Assembly: GCF_000023785.1 (NCBI RefSeq)
Contig: NC_012982.1
Location: 1,922,001 to 1,986,000 of the forward strand
From: Hirschia baltica ATCC 49814
GTDB taxonomy: Bacteria; Pseudomonadota; Alphaproteobacteria; Caulobacterales; Hyphomonadaceae
Reading direction: 5' to 3'
DNA length: 64,000 bases
Shown here: positions 32,495 through 40,402 of the stretch, piece by piece
How the letters are laid out: each line of letters starts with the position of its first letter
Numbering within the stretch: the stretch's first letter is position 1
Notes under the pieces: model-generated
Database searches by the model: none
What the model saw: only the letters and a program-made list of their open reading frames with translations
What the model was told of the DNA's origin: nothing
Made by a program: the position numbers and the translations under genes

Positions 32495-33122
32495 ACCCAT
32501 CCCCTGTAAGTTGAGGTATTTTTTGAATCCACATTAGGCAATGCAGACATCAAGAATCAAGAACGCGGTCGCCCCGCATTCCATAAGTTTCGATACACTC
32601 TTTTCAAAAGAAAGGCGACACTTTCAACTGCTTGTTACCGAGGTATCATGTCTTTTTTACTAAAACGCGACCTAAGAGCAACAGCCCACCGAAGCCAAAT
32701 AAAACTTATTTGGCAAGATAAAATCCTAAAAAACACTCATTCTGTAAGTTCGCCCATCATGCGCATCCCCAAAACTGGCGACAAATTGATAGCCAAACCC
32801 CCTATAGAATAAGGGAAACCAGCTTATTCCTGAATAACTCATCAAACACAATTCTCAATCCAAAGAGTATGAACAGAAATTCACATACATGACTTAAGGA
32901 CAAAACGTCTCACTTCATGAAAAATCAGCAATACAGGGAAAAATTTCCGGAAAGTTCTTTTTGGGGAACGAAAAGCTCCGTTTTTTCCGTCAAATTTCCT
33001 AGCTTTTAGCTTTTCTGTTCGCGAATCATTGTTGAAAGACCCTCAAAACCACGCCCTAGGATAAGAAATTTAAACCAGTTTTATAATTAACAACGACGCT
33101 TTAATGCCGCAAACATTACGCC
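32495..33122. other. Long spacer upstream of the ompA-like gene
   Basis: This 628-base region lies between the ompA-like start and the moaC stop. It should hold the ompA promoter and leader. A weak hairpin (GGAAC / GCTCC with one mismatch, then a T-run) lies at about 32964-32987 on the plus strand. The only open frame worth naming is the small one at 32648. I see no tRNA or recognised RNA family. Confidence 0.45.
32648..32812 (+). CDS. Possible 54-residue small protein, weak evidence
   Basis: An ATG preceded by CCGAGGTATC (a plausible ribosome site 5 bases away) opens a frame of 54 codons beginning MSFLLKRDLRATAHR and ending with several Lys/Pro residues. The product would be basic with no membrane segment. 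A weak plus-strand hairpin with T-run lies about 150 bases later. There is no similarity I recognise, and it may be chance. Confidence 0.2.
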   Translation: MSFLLKRDLRATAHRSQIKLIWQDKILKNTHSVSSPIMRIPKTGDKLIAKPPIE

Positions 33123-33629
33123 TTATCGAAAATAATCTCCAGACACGCCACCAGACTTTTCCATAAGTTTGATTTCAGCCAAAACCATACTTTTATCTAT
33201 CGCTTTTAGCATGTCATAAAGAGTCAAACAGGCCACACTTGCAGCAGTAAGCGCCTCCATTTCCACACCAGTTTTTCCTGTTGTGACAACTTCTGCCCGA
33301 ACACCTAATCCGCCCCCCTCTTCCAAAGGCTCCACCTTAACGCTCACCTTTGAAATAGCTAAAGGATGACACATGGGGATAAGGTCGGATGTTTTCTTGG
33401 CTGCCATAATACCAGCAATTTCAGCTGTCGTTATGACATTACCTTTTTTGCCACCGCCCGATATTGCCGCCTTAAACGCGTCATCACCCATATAGAGAAT
33501 ACCGCTAGCAACTGCTGTTCGACGTGTCTCAGATTTTTCAGACACATCAACCATGAAAGCTCGCCCATCCTCATCTATATGAGTCAGCCTTGGCGTTAAT
33601 GCATTTTCGGCGCTCTTGGTCGAAGCCAT
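33123..33629 (-). CDS. moaC: Cyclic pyranopterin monophosphate synthase
   Basis: The 168-residue MoaC converts 3',8-cyclo-7,8-dihydro-GTP to cyclic pyranopterin monophosphate in molybdenum cofactor synthesis. Conserved stretches are PMCHPLAISKVSV, GVEMEALTAASVACLTLYDM and the final KSGG. The frame is open 15 codons further, but the ATG at 33629 follows GGAGAAATAGCG and yields the standard length. That ribosome site lies inside the 3' end of moaB, whose stop is 3 bases before this start, so the two are translationally coupled. Confidence 0.96.
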   Translation of the reverse strand: MASTKSAENALTPRLTHIDEDGRAFMVDVSEKSETRRTAVASGILYMGDDAFKAAISGGGKKGNVITTAEIAGIMAAKKTSDLIPMCHPLAISKVSVKVEPLEEGGGLGVRAEVVTTGKTGVEMEALTAASVACLTLYDMLKAIDKSMVLAEIKLMEKSGGVSGDYFR

Positions 33630-33631
33630 CG

Positions 33632-34192
33632 CTATTTCTCCAACAAGCGCGGCATTAGCTCCACCATATTGCAAGGCCCATGGCGACTATCCAATTGCCA
33701 GCGGATTATCTTGTCCCAACCATCCTTGCATGCACCATTTGAACCGGGCAAAGCAAAGACAAATGTCGCATTCGCAACACCAGCACATGCGCGAGATTGA
33801 AGCGTTGAAAGACCAACACTTTGATAGCTCACTAAATGCCAGATAGTGTTAAAACCATCGATCTCTTTTTCAAAAAGTGGACGCAGCGCTTCAGGTGTTA
33901 CATCTCGTCCGGTTAGCCCTGTTCCACCTGTCGTAATGACGGCATCTATTTCAGGGTCTTTAATCCAATCCCCAACCACATGCTCAATAATAGTTTGATT
34001 GTCCGTGACTATTTTCTTAGCGGCTAGATTATGCCCAGCCTCTTTGACACGCTCAACCAGAATATGCCCTGAAGTATCATTATCATCCGTTCGTGTGTCA
34101 GACACAGTTAGAATGGCAATATTGACCGGCTTAAACGGTCTGTCTTCATGGATACGTCCACCTGGCGCTGGGATCTCTGGAGTCTGCGACAT
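33632..34192 (-). CDS. moaB: Molybdopterin adenylyltransferase-type protein (MoaB)
   Basis: The 186-residue MoaB/Mog-family protein has the signature ITTGGTGLTGRDVTPEAL, followed by SRACAGVANATFVFALPGSNGACKDGW. The family adenylylates molybdopterin before metal insertion. The ATG has GAGGAAATT ahead of it. It is first in a moaB-moaC operon; moaA, moaD and moaE are not in this window, so the pathway is scattered. The 250 bases upstream show no recognisable Moco riboswitch. Confidence 0.94.
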   Translation of the reverse strand: MSQTPEIPAPGGRIHEDRPFKPVNIAILTVSDTRTDDNDTSGHILVERVKEAGHNLAAKKIVTDNQTIIEHVVGDWIKDPEIDAVITTGGTGLTGRDVTPEALRPLFEKEIDGFNTIWHLVSYQSVGLSTLQSRACAGVANATFVFALPGSNGACKDGWDKIIRWQLDSRHGPCNMVELMPRLLEK

Positions 34193-34444
34193 ACTAATTT
34201 CCTCTAATCACACCTGATATGTCTGACGTATTACGAGAAACACATCAATCATCGACAATAAAATATTGCTATCATTCTAAACTAGGTTTCACAGACAGTC
34301 AGGTATCATCACTCAATATATTCATGATATGTGGTCCCATTGCAGAGCTATTATTCTAAAACAACACATACTCTGCTAAATCGTTCTGGTATTATTAACC
34401 ACATCATGTGCTTATAGTCCTGCATTTGATAGGGAGCTTCATAC

Positions 34445-34666
34445 ATGAAGAGTAAAATTGCAATCGCAACAAGCTGTGTGCTGACCTTAGGACTTGGTGG
34501 CTGTATTTCATCAGCAATCGGCGTAGCCGGAAATGTCGTTGAAGGCACTGTAAAAGCCCCTTTTAAAGTGGCTGGTGCAGCTGTTGATCAGGTCACGACA
34601 TCAGATGAAGAACAAATGAAAAAAGACTGGAAGAAGCAAAAAAAAGCAGAAAAGAAAAACAAGTAG
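34445..34666 (+). CDS. Small lipoprotein (73 residues)
   Basis: The lipoprotein signal shows the lipobox LGLGGC with Cys at about residue 20. The mature part has a short Val/Gly/Ala-rich amphipathic stretch (GNVVEGTVKAPFKVAGAAVDQV) and a very basic tail rich in Lys. Similar tiny lipoproteins with a VKAPxKVAG motif are widespread in proteobacteria with unknown function. AGGGAGC lies 8 bases before the ATG and a strong terminator follows, so this is a monocistronic gene. Confidence 0.85.
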   Translation: MKSKIAIATSCVLTLGLGGCISSAIGVAGNVVEGTVKAPFKVAGAAVDQVTTSDEEQMKKDWKKQKKAEKKNK

Positions 34667-34698
34667 CAGCTGCTTGAATTTCTGCATATTTACACGCC

Positions 34699-34720
34699 AA
34701 GGCCCTTCGGGGCCTTTTTT
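34699..34720 (+). terminator. Terminator of the small lipoprotein gene
   Basis: AAGGCC / GGCCTT stem (extended by C-G) with a TTCG-type loop, followed by TTTTTT, 33 bases after the stop. Confidence 0.9.
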
Positions 34721-34910
34721 ATTGTCCTGAAAATAGCCAAAAACTGTCCACACGCCTTGGCCGGTTTTATCCCTGAATTATAAAAGCAAGCGCGACCCCC
34801 TCTTATCACAATATCATCACAAATATTGTAAATGCCTTCACAAATTCAGCTAATCAAAGCATACTTCCTGTAAGATACCGGTGAATACCAACTCTTTAAG
34901 GAGCATGACT

Positions 34911-35399
34911 ATGAGACATTTTTTAATGAGTTTAATGGGAGCCACTTTGATAGGGCTCGCAAGCCAGTCAGCATCTGCTCAAGAAATACAGATCAGATAT
35001 TCCGATGATGTTTTAGAAGAATTTTCTGAAACCTATGGCGACCGAGAGAAAGAGGTTCTGGAAAAGGCCCTGCGTGAGCGCCTCATAAAAACAATAGAAA
35101 AAGATGGTCTCAATATTTCTCGAATTGATCTTCTTATTGAGGATATAAGCCCCAACCATCCAACATTTGAACAAGTCAGCAACACCCCTGGCTTGGATCA
35201 ATTTAGAAGTGTTTCTATTGGCGGCGCTAAATTGATAGGCACAAGTTATGATCTCAATGGAGAAATCATAACTGAATCAGAATCAAGGCTGTTTTCTAGC
35301 TCTATACGTGACGCTAGACATGGATCAACTTGGAGCGACGCAAAACGCGCCTTCACGGCCTTCTCCAGACGTCTCAGTAAAGACGTTCGCGCCAGTTAA
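34911..35399 (+). CDS. Unknown secreted (periplasmic) protein
   Basis: The 162-residue product starts at the ATG with AAGGAG 7 bases upstream (a GTG ten codons earlier was rejected). The signal peptide MRHFLMSLMGATLIG ends at ASQSASA, with cleavage before QEIQ. The mature domain has a helix of charged residues (REKEVLEKALRERLIKTIE) followed by strands (ISRIDLLIEDISPNHPTFEQ, SVSIGGAKLIGTSYDLNGE) and a basic C-terminal helix. I cannot name the family. It is flanked by terminators, so it is a single-gene unit. Confidence 0.75.
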   Translation: MRHFLMSLMGATLIGLASQSASAQEIQIRYSDDVLEEFSETYGDREKEVLEKALRERLIKTIEKDGLNISRIDLLIEDISPNHPTFEQVSNTPGLDQFRSVSIGGAKLIGTSYDLNGEIITESESRLFSSSIRDARHGSTWSDAKRAFTAFSRRLSKDVRAS

Positions 35400-35423
35400 G
35401 TAACTTTCATTTCGAACTGATTG

Positions 35424-35456
35424 AATCCGCCCGCTCTAAGTTGGGCGGATTTTTTT
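35424..35456 (+). terminator. Terminator of the secreted-protein gene
   Basis: AATCCGCCC / GGGCGGATT, a 9-bp stem with a 10-base loop followed by a T-run, 25 bases after the stop. Confidence 0.92.
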
Positions 35457-35503
35457 ATGCACGCTCAAAAATACAACCATAAGTATAAATAAAGTGTTGA
35501 TTA

Positions 35504-35524
35504 ACCACTAATGCATGCTTAGGT
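35504..35524 (+). promoter_or_regulatory. Weak lux-box-like dyad upstream of the LuxI gene
   Basis: A 21-base element starts ACC and ends GGT around the palindromic core ATGCATGC, in the place where a LuxR-type operator would be expected (about 30 bases before the start). The inner half-sites do not match well. A short hairpin GGTTG/CAACC follows at 35522-35538, next to the ribosome site AAGGAA. Confidence 0.15.
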
Positions 35525-35554
35525 TGTTTTTATCAACCCAAAAGGAATAGTGAA

Positions 35555-36481
35555 ATGATCCACGTTGTTACAGGTGAAAACCAACATCTTTATGGACCGC
35601 AACTCGATGAAATGTTCCGTATGCGCCATGAATATTTCGTACAAGCAAAAGGCTGGGACGCCCTACAAAGTATCAATGGTAAAGAAACAGATGAATTTGA
35701 CGATGGTGACGTCGTTTATCTTATCAATTTGGATTTTGATGGACGGGTTGCCTCTGCATACCGCCTCAATTCTTCAACTGGCCCCAACCTTCTTGCCGAT
35801 AAACTCTCGAACTTTGTAGATGGCGAATTACCAAAACGAGAAGAGGTATGGGATTTAACTCGCTGGATAATGGCGACGCGATATCGCCGCTCAAAGGATT
35901 TTTCAAAAGCAATTCAAATTGCCCGCGAAACAATCATAGGTGTCCATGAATTTGCCGTATCGAGAGGTATTTCTCACCTAACAACCGTATGTGATCCATC
36001 TTTCGTGGAAAGAATGGCGCGCGTGGATATGCATTATTCACCCTTGGGGCCTCCAGTTGAATTTGATGAAGGCAAAGGGATTGCTCAGGCTTTGCTTCTT
36101 GAAACAGGTCCAACAGCCTTAGCCAGAGCACGAGCGGCCACTGGCATTACCCAAAAACAACTATTTGAAGTTCAGCCTAAACCATTCTACCTCAGCCCAG
36201 ATCAAATAGAGAATGAAGCCGCACAAGAATTAGCCGCCGCAAAAATGAAATTAATGTCGAAAGTGAATGCGCAAAAAATCGTTCAATCTCTTGCCGATGA
36301 AATGGCTCAAAGAGCAATAGCCAATCCAGCCGGTGCCATCGCTCTTATCCATTCATTTAATGAGATATTGCAATCGCGATTGCATGAACACTCAATTTCA
36401 GATTTTCAATCAATAGAAACACTGCAAATGCAAGCCAATAATGACGCTCCAGCGACAGATCTGTCGCAAAAAGCGTCTTGA
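35555..36481 (+). CDS. LuxI-type autoinducer (acyl-homoserine lactone) synthase with C-terminal extension
   Basis: The N-terminal about 200 residues match the LuxI fold: Arg24, Phe28 and Trp34 fall at exactly the canonical positions (MRHEYFVQAKGW), followed by ETDEFDDGDVVYL with the conserved acids, GRVASAYRLN and VWDLTRWIM with the conserved Glu/Arg region. The enzyme makes N-acyl-homoserine lactone from SAM and an acyl donor. LuxI proteins are usually about 200 residues; this one is 308, with roughly 100 extra, mostly helical residues (QLFEVQPKPFYLS onward). No luxR gene is in the window, so the receptor is unlinked. AAGGAA precedes the ATG. Confidence 0.9.
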   Translation: MIHVVTGENQHLYGPQLDEMFRMRHEYFVQAKGWDALQSINGKETDEFDDGDVVYLINLDFDGRVASAYRLNSSTGPNLLADKLSNFVDGELPKREEVWDLTRWIMATRYRRSKDFSKAIQIARETIIGVHEFAVSRGISHLTTVCDPSFVERMARVDMHYSPLGPPVEFDEGKGIAQALLLETGPTALARARAATGITQKQLFEVQPKPFYLSPDQIENEAAQELAAAKMKLMSKVNAQKIVQSLADEMAQRAIANPAGAIALIHSFNEILQSRLHEHSISDFQSIETLQMQANNDAPATDLSQKAS

Positions 36482-36509
36482 TACCAAGCCACTGAAACAG
36501 GTCACAAAA

Positions 36510-36535
36510 AAAGGCACCATATTTATGGTGCCTTT
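36510..36535. terminator. Bidirectional terminator between luxI-like and DUF3297 genes
   Basis: AAAGGCACCAT / ATGGTGCCTTT, an 11-bp perfect stem with a 4-base loop. The minus strand shows a run of seven T, and the plus strand a shorter, interrupted T-rich tail. It serves two convergent genes. Confidence 0.88.
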
Positions 36536-36555
36536 CTATCTTTTACGCCCAAAAC

Positions 36556-36804
36556 TTATTCGGCTTTATCATCTTGATAATAGGCGACAACCTCACCCTG
36601 CAATTTCATTTGCATCGGGCGCCCTTTGCGGTCACGCGTATTAGGTAGGGACACTTTAATCCAATTCTCGGAAAGGCAGTATTCCTCGACATTGTTCTTT
36701 TCAACACCTTTAAACCGAATACCTACGCCGCGCTGAATTATGTCTGCGTCAAAATATTCTGATGATGGATCCAGTGAAAGGCGATCTGGAGGTGTGTCAG
36801 TCAT
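36556..36804 (-). CDS. DUF3297 family protein
   Basis: The short protein (82 residues) matches the alphaproteobacterial/proteobacterial DUF3297 pattern: PPDRLSLDPSSEYFDADII, RGVGIRFKGVEKNNVEEYC, SENWIKV and DRKGRPMQMKLQGEV. It is soluble and compact, with no signal peptide. The function is unknown. It is convergent with the luxI-like gene and shares its terminator. Confidence 0.85.
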   Translation of the reverse strand: MTDTPPDRLSLDPSSEYFDADIIQRGVGIRFKGVEKNNVEEYCLSENWIKVSLPNTRDRKGRPMQMKLQGEVVAYYQDDKAE

Positions 36805-37013
36805 AGCAAAATCTCTTTATTCATAATCTCTATATGCCCCAAGCAAATCGGCGAGGCTGATGACTTCATAAAGCGCGCGGCATATAGGTGAGGCGATGAA
36901 CCTCTTAATTATCGCCCAGCAATGATATTGCCCAGCGTTGAATTTGCTATGTCACCTGTTTTGCGTTTAGAGGCAAGCTTTTCTCAAACCTTGCCCCCAA
37001 AATATAGGATACC

Positions 37014-37487
37014 CTAGGAAAAACGGTAGTTCGCAATCTCAGCGATTGTTTGATTAGACACATCTGCACCAGCCGCACTCCATGCTGCATAAGCATCATC
37101 TGATGCTTCACGCGGCAATGTATCACCCACAAGCTGCACGACACTGCGGTTAAATGCACCAAGCGATAAGCTGATATAAGTTTCATCCGCAACGACAGAT
37201 TTGCGTGTGTTCACATTGCGGATCAAGCCATCCAAATATCCATGCACAACAATCACGCCATTGACGCGCTCAACCTTAGACACAATGAAAAAACCGTTCG
37301 TGACATTGCTACCCGCCAACGTCCAAACCTGACCTTTTTTCGCACTTTGCGGTGTTTTGATAACAGGTGCGTTCTCAATATCGATAACTTGCACATTCGC
37401 ATCTGCCGAACTAAAGCGTTCACTCATAACAAATGGGATAATCAGCATAACCGCCAACAAGGCGATAAAAATTATAGTACGTTTCAT
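37014..37487 (-). CDS. Unknown exported or membrane-anchored protein
   Basis: The 157-residue product starts at the ATG preceded by AGGGGCTAAA (a 10-codon extension was rejected). Residues 3-22 (RTIIFIALLAVMLIIPFVM) form a signal anchor. The rest is beta-rich with the phrases KKGQVWTLAGSNVTNGFFIVSKVE and YISLSLGAFNRSVVQLVG. No cysteine-based lipobox is present. The family is not recognised and it has no close neighbours on its strand. Confidence 0.72.
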   Translation of the reverse strand: MKRTIIFIALLAVMLIIPFVMSERFSSADANVQVIDIENAPVIKTPQSAKKGQVWTLAGSNVTNGFFIVSKVERVNGVIVVHGYLDGLIRNVNTRKSVVADETYISLSLGAFNRSVVQLVGDTLPREASDDAYAAWSAAGADVSNQTIAEIANYRFS

Positions 37488-37720
37488 TTTAGCCCCTAAT
37501 TCTTGTTTTACCGCCATGATTTGGCGTGTCTAACCAAACCACTGCATAAATCGGGCCATATTCGCGCTATTGGCGTATCATTCTGAAACTTCCCTTTTTA
37601 GCGTATATCTGCTAGTATATATTTCATAAATCAGACCTCCCGAACGTTGCCGACAGAGCAAGACAGCGCCGCCCAGTGCGTGCGTCACGCCATCATCAAC
37701 CACTGAAGGAAACATGACCA

Positions 37721-37918
37721 ATGTCCATACCAACGCAAATCCAGTTAGACGGCCAAACCTACACAGGCTCTTACGAAGTTGACGGCCCCAATGTCACAGT
37801 CCGCTATCTCTCGCGCACCATGTCGCGCAGCATAGGCACAACACCGCCTGCCGTAGCTGCCAAAGGCCTGATGATCCAACTCGTCAAAATCGTGCAAGAC
37901 CTAAAACACGCCAGCTAA
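37721..37918 (+). CDS. Small hypothetical protein (65 residues)
   Basis: The protein is MSIPTQIQLDGQTYTGSYEV followed by a Ser/Arg/Thr stretch and a C-terminal helix (AAKGLMIQLVKIVQDLKH). The first half is beta-like and there is no membrane segment. The site GAAGGAAAC lies about 10 bases upstream of the ATG. It converges with the GC-rich gene 12 bases later and shares its higher GC. The function is unknown. Confidence 0.6.
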   Translation: MSIPTQIQLDGQTYTGSYEVDGPNVTVRYLSRTMSRSIGTTPPAVAAKGLMIQLVKIVQDLKHAS

Positions 37919-37930
37919 TTCATCCAATAT

Positions 37931-38812
37931 CTATAGCTGACGCACACGAACACACGCTTGCCTCCCCCTTTCCAGCGCTGCCTCCCATTCTTCAGCGCTG
38001 GAATAGGGCGATATATCGCCCGCCTCCACACCATCATCCCCCGCTATATCTTCAACCTCGCCAGCCCCATAAACCTCATCAGACACATCAACGGCCTCAG
38101 CCCCATATTCCCCCGCATCTAAATCTTGCCCGTCCAAGCCCTCATTGGCGCGCGCCGCCTCAGCCCTCGCCCGCTCCTCCTCCTCATCATCCAAATCGCC
38201 CAATGTGCGCCCTTCATTGCCCGGCCCAGCAGCAGGCATCCGGCGCATACGCTGTATTATCACTTCGCGCATTTCTTCCAGACTCGGCCTGGTATCAACC
38301 TCTTCTTCTGCCTCAATGGTCGCTTTCCCATCCACGCGCGCCATCCCAAGCGCCAGACGCACAAAACGCTCCGCCAGACGCGCCTGCGCATCGGCCAGTT
38401 TCACCTCACCCATTAATTGATAGCGCGCCGCCAATTCCCCCGCCTTTTGCGCCGCCTGTTTCATATCGGTAATATCAAGGCTTTCCGGCAAAGCCTCAGC
38501 TTGCGCTTTCAGCTCCGCCAAACGGTCCGGCTGATTGACCAATGCGCGATCCACACCCGAAGGCACACGCGCCAGCTCCGCCCTATATTTAACCAACCAT
38601 TCCGGCGTGCCCGCATTCTCCAGACCAGCCGCCTGCGCGTCTAAATCCTTGCGCCGCCACCCTTGCTCAACTTGCGCGCGATGCAAAGTCGCCTTGGAAA
38701 CTGGCAAACTCTCCACCAATTCATCCAGAGTCTCCCCCGCCACATAGCGCGCCTTGGCATAGCCAAGCAGCTGCGCCTTCTTTTCAATCGACAATCTTGA
38801 ATAATAGCTCAT
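37931..38812 (-). CDS. Unknown protein with N-terminal helix-turn-helix, GC-rich
   Basis: The 293-residue product begins with a putative HTH (AGETLDELVESLPVSKATLHRAQVEQGWRRKDL) of the type found in phage terminase small subunits and homeodomain-like DNA-binding proteins. A long helical region follows (AQKAGELAARYQLMGEVKLADAQARLAERFVRLAL), then an acidic Gly/Asp/Glu-rich tail. The DNA is far more GC-rich than the window average (37 of 60 bases in 38161-38220). A phage or mobile-element origin is possible but no other phage gene is nearby. No function is assigned. Confidence 0.62.
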   Translation of the reverse strand: MSYYSRLSIEKKAQLLGYAKARYVAGETLDELVESLPVSKATLHRAQVEQGWRRKDLDAQAAGLENAGTPEWLVKYRAELARVPSGVDRALVNQPDRLAELKAQAEALPESLDITDMKQAAQKAGELAARYQLMGEVKLADAQARLAERFVRLALGMARVDGKATIEAEEEVDTRPSLEEMREVIIQRMRRMPAAGPGNEGRTLGDLDDEEEERARAEAARANEGLDGQDLDAGEYGAEAVDVSDEVYGAGEVEDIAGDDGVEAGDISPYSSAEEWEAALERGRQACVRVRQL

Positions 38813-38874
38813 TCACGGGAGTATGATGGCAACGCGCTTGGGTGGGATTAGTTTGACTTAAGAAATGATAATCT

Positions 38875-39888
38875 CTAACCTTTAGAGTGATGCATTTCAC
38901 GGGCACTAGTTTTAGTTTCGAAAAACTCTTCCAGCTTTTCCCTATTTTTATCAAATTCCAATTTGGCCAAATTAGGTAAAATATTCGTTGCTTTAGCAAC
39001 ATCATCCAACGCAATTTCTGTCTCCAAATCAGGGTCGATTCTCAATATGTTTTGTCTGCCTATAAGCAGGCCAGCTTGTCCCAATGAATCTTGCAATTGA
39101 AGAGAGGATGCAGTCGGTATCAAATTTAATGCCCAGTCTTTGATTCCCGCTTCAGCCATCACATTCGGTTTTGACGAAACTTTTCCGGCAACATTACCAC
39201 AACCTACGGACAATACTTTTATGTTTTCCCTTGAAACATCGTAACAACTAAGAGCATCCACAATTCCATTCATCAAAGGGTGGTTTGCAAAGAGACCACC
39301 ATCCCATTGAATTCTATCTTCTGAAAAGTATGCTCCCAAATACACTGGGGCTGCTGACGTCGCTGCCGCAATTTCCGCTGCCTTTTTCTTCCAGTCTCTC
39401 CTGTAGTCAGAATGATGATCCGTTTTAAAAATAGTCGGCTCCAAGTGATGATCAAAGCTTGGAATCACCATTCTTGTGCGACAATCTCCCAAAAGTGCTA
39501 CGTCAAAAATTTCATTCAATATATTATCTAAAGGAGCTCTATCGTATTTTTTTTTGACCACACCTAATCGAAGTGTTCTCGGAAAAATTTCGTCGCCTCG
39601 ATTTAGGTACAGATCCTTAATTGTATCAGCAGATTTATTTAGACTAAGACCAAGACCAATTATACCTCCAGTAGACGTTCCACAAATCATATCAACATAA
39701 TCTGCGATTGGTTCCCCGCCCAAAATATTTTTCTCTACCAATGAGAACAAGGAGGCGGGTAATATACCTTTAATGCCACCACCATCTATACAGAGAATTT
39801 TAAAAGGCTTTTCTGGTTTCCAGTGCTGCTGGGCACGTTGACGATAGATTGTCCCGCTTGACCTTTTTTCTAAGGATAGTTTCGACAT
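38875..39888 (-). CDS. Patatin-like phospholipase, likely CBASS effector (CapV type)
   Basis: The product is 337 residues. The patatin catalytic features are complete: oxyanion loop CIDGGGIKGILP, nucleophile elbow CGTSTGG (GxSxG), and the Asp of the Ser-Asp dyad in WDGGLFANHP. The start at 39888 has GAGGAATAAAG upstream; the longer frame was rejected. In CBASS the CapV phospholipase is switched on by a cyclic nucleotide and degrades the inner membrane of the infected cell. It is third in an operon with the CD-NTase and overlaps the middle gene by 89 bases, an unusually large overlap. The family call is firm; the CBASS role follows from context. Confidence 0.9.
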   Translation of the reverse strand: MSKLSLEKRSSGTIYRQRAQQHWKPEKPFKILCIDGGGIKGILPASLFSLVEKNILGGEPIADYVDMICGTSTGGIIGLGLSLNKSADTIKDLYLNRGDEIFPRTLRLGVVKKKYDRAPLDNILNEIFDVALLGDCRTRMVIPSFDHHLEPTIFKTDHHSDYRRDWKKKAAEIAAATSAAPVYLGAYFSEDRIQWDGGLFANHPLMNGIVDALSCYDVSRENIKVLSVGCGNVAGKVSSKPNVMAEAGIKDWALNLIPTASSLQLQDSLGQAGLLIGRQNILRIDPDLETEIALDDVAKATNILPNLAKLEFDKNREKLEEFFETKTSAREMHHSKG

Positions 39889-40402
39889 CTTTATTCCTCG
39901 TATGTCCGTATCCGCCACCAAACCAACCTAAACCAGCACGCCAATACTCCAACATATTCAAATAGGTTGCGACAAGTTTCATAATTTCAAATAAATCGAC
40001 CCCACATCGATCAAGATAGTATTTTTCGTATGCGCAGATCACCAATTCACTTCTATCAAAAAGAGGCGGACGCTCACCTTTTTGTAACCAGTGATAATAA
40101 CTGCCTACTTCACTGTACAACGATGGAAGCCAAATGTGGGGTAAATCATAAAATTCGTTATCCGTTAAAAGCGAAAGTTCAGGAAAAAAAACTATGCATT
40201 TCACCGGTGAGGGAGCATTCTTGTCATAAAACCTACCTAACTTTTTGTGATCTATCAGAATGTTCACACTGAATACTTTACCCGCAGGTTTTGGATACCA
40301 AAACACTTCGGTACTTTGTTCACTTGATTCAACATACAAATTATCGAAATATTCTTGAATTTCTTCGATTTGTTTATCGATAGGTTTAGTGAGTATCGCC
40401 AC
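39800..40402 (-). CDS. Unrecognised middle gene of CBASS operon, possibly E2-like (short Cap2)
   Basis: The product is 200 residues from a GTG (AGGG 7 bases upstream; a TTG one codon earlier is also open). A helical N-terminus is followed by beta segments (TEVFWYP, KVFSVNILID, VKCIVFFPEL), then a Pro/Trp-rich loop, then VICAYEKYYLDRCGVDL and a long helix ending MLEYWRAGLGW. That order resembles an E2 ubiquitin-conjugating fold, and type II-short CBASS loci carry a lone E2-like gene between cyclase and effector. However, the usual His-Pro...Cys-Leu signature is not clear, so the assignment is tentative. Its start overlaps the cyclase end by 17 bases. Four cysteines are candidates for catalysis. 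Confidence 0.6.
   Translation of the reverse strand: MAILTKPIDKQIEEIQEYFDNLYVESSEQSTEVFWYPKPAGKVFSVNILIDHKKLGRFYDKNAPSPVKCIVFFPELSLLTDNEFYDLPHIWLPSLYSEVGSYYHWLQKGERPPLFDRSELVICAYEKYYLDRCGVDLFEIMKLVATYLNMLEYWRAGLGWFGGGYGHTRNKDVETILRKKVKRDNLSSTCPAALETRKAF

Noticed and set aside
34193-34444. Molybdenum-cofactor riboswitch upstream of moaB
   Set aside because: I could not find the extended paired helices expected of that RNA in this 252-base region.
35504-35524. A true lux box for autoinduction
   Set aside because: Only the outer ACC/GGT and the core agree; half-sites do not align, so it is kept only as a weak candidate.
38812-38903. 8-base direct repeat TTCACGGG at 38812 and 38896 as a possible target-site duplication bordering CBASS
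   Set aside because: Both copies are on the same side of the operon, only 84 bases apart, and no matching copy is seen on the uvrB side.
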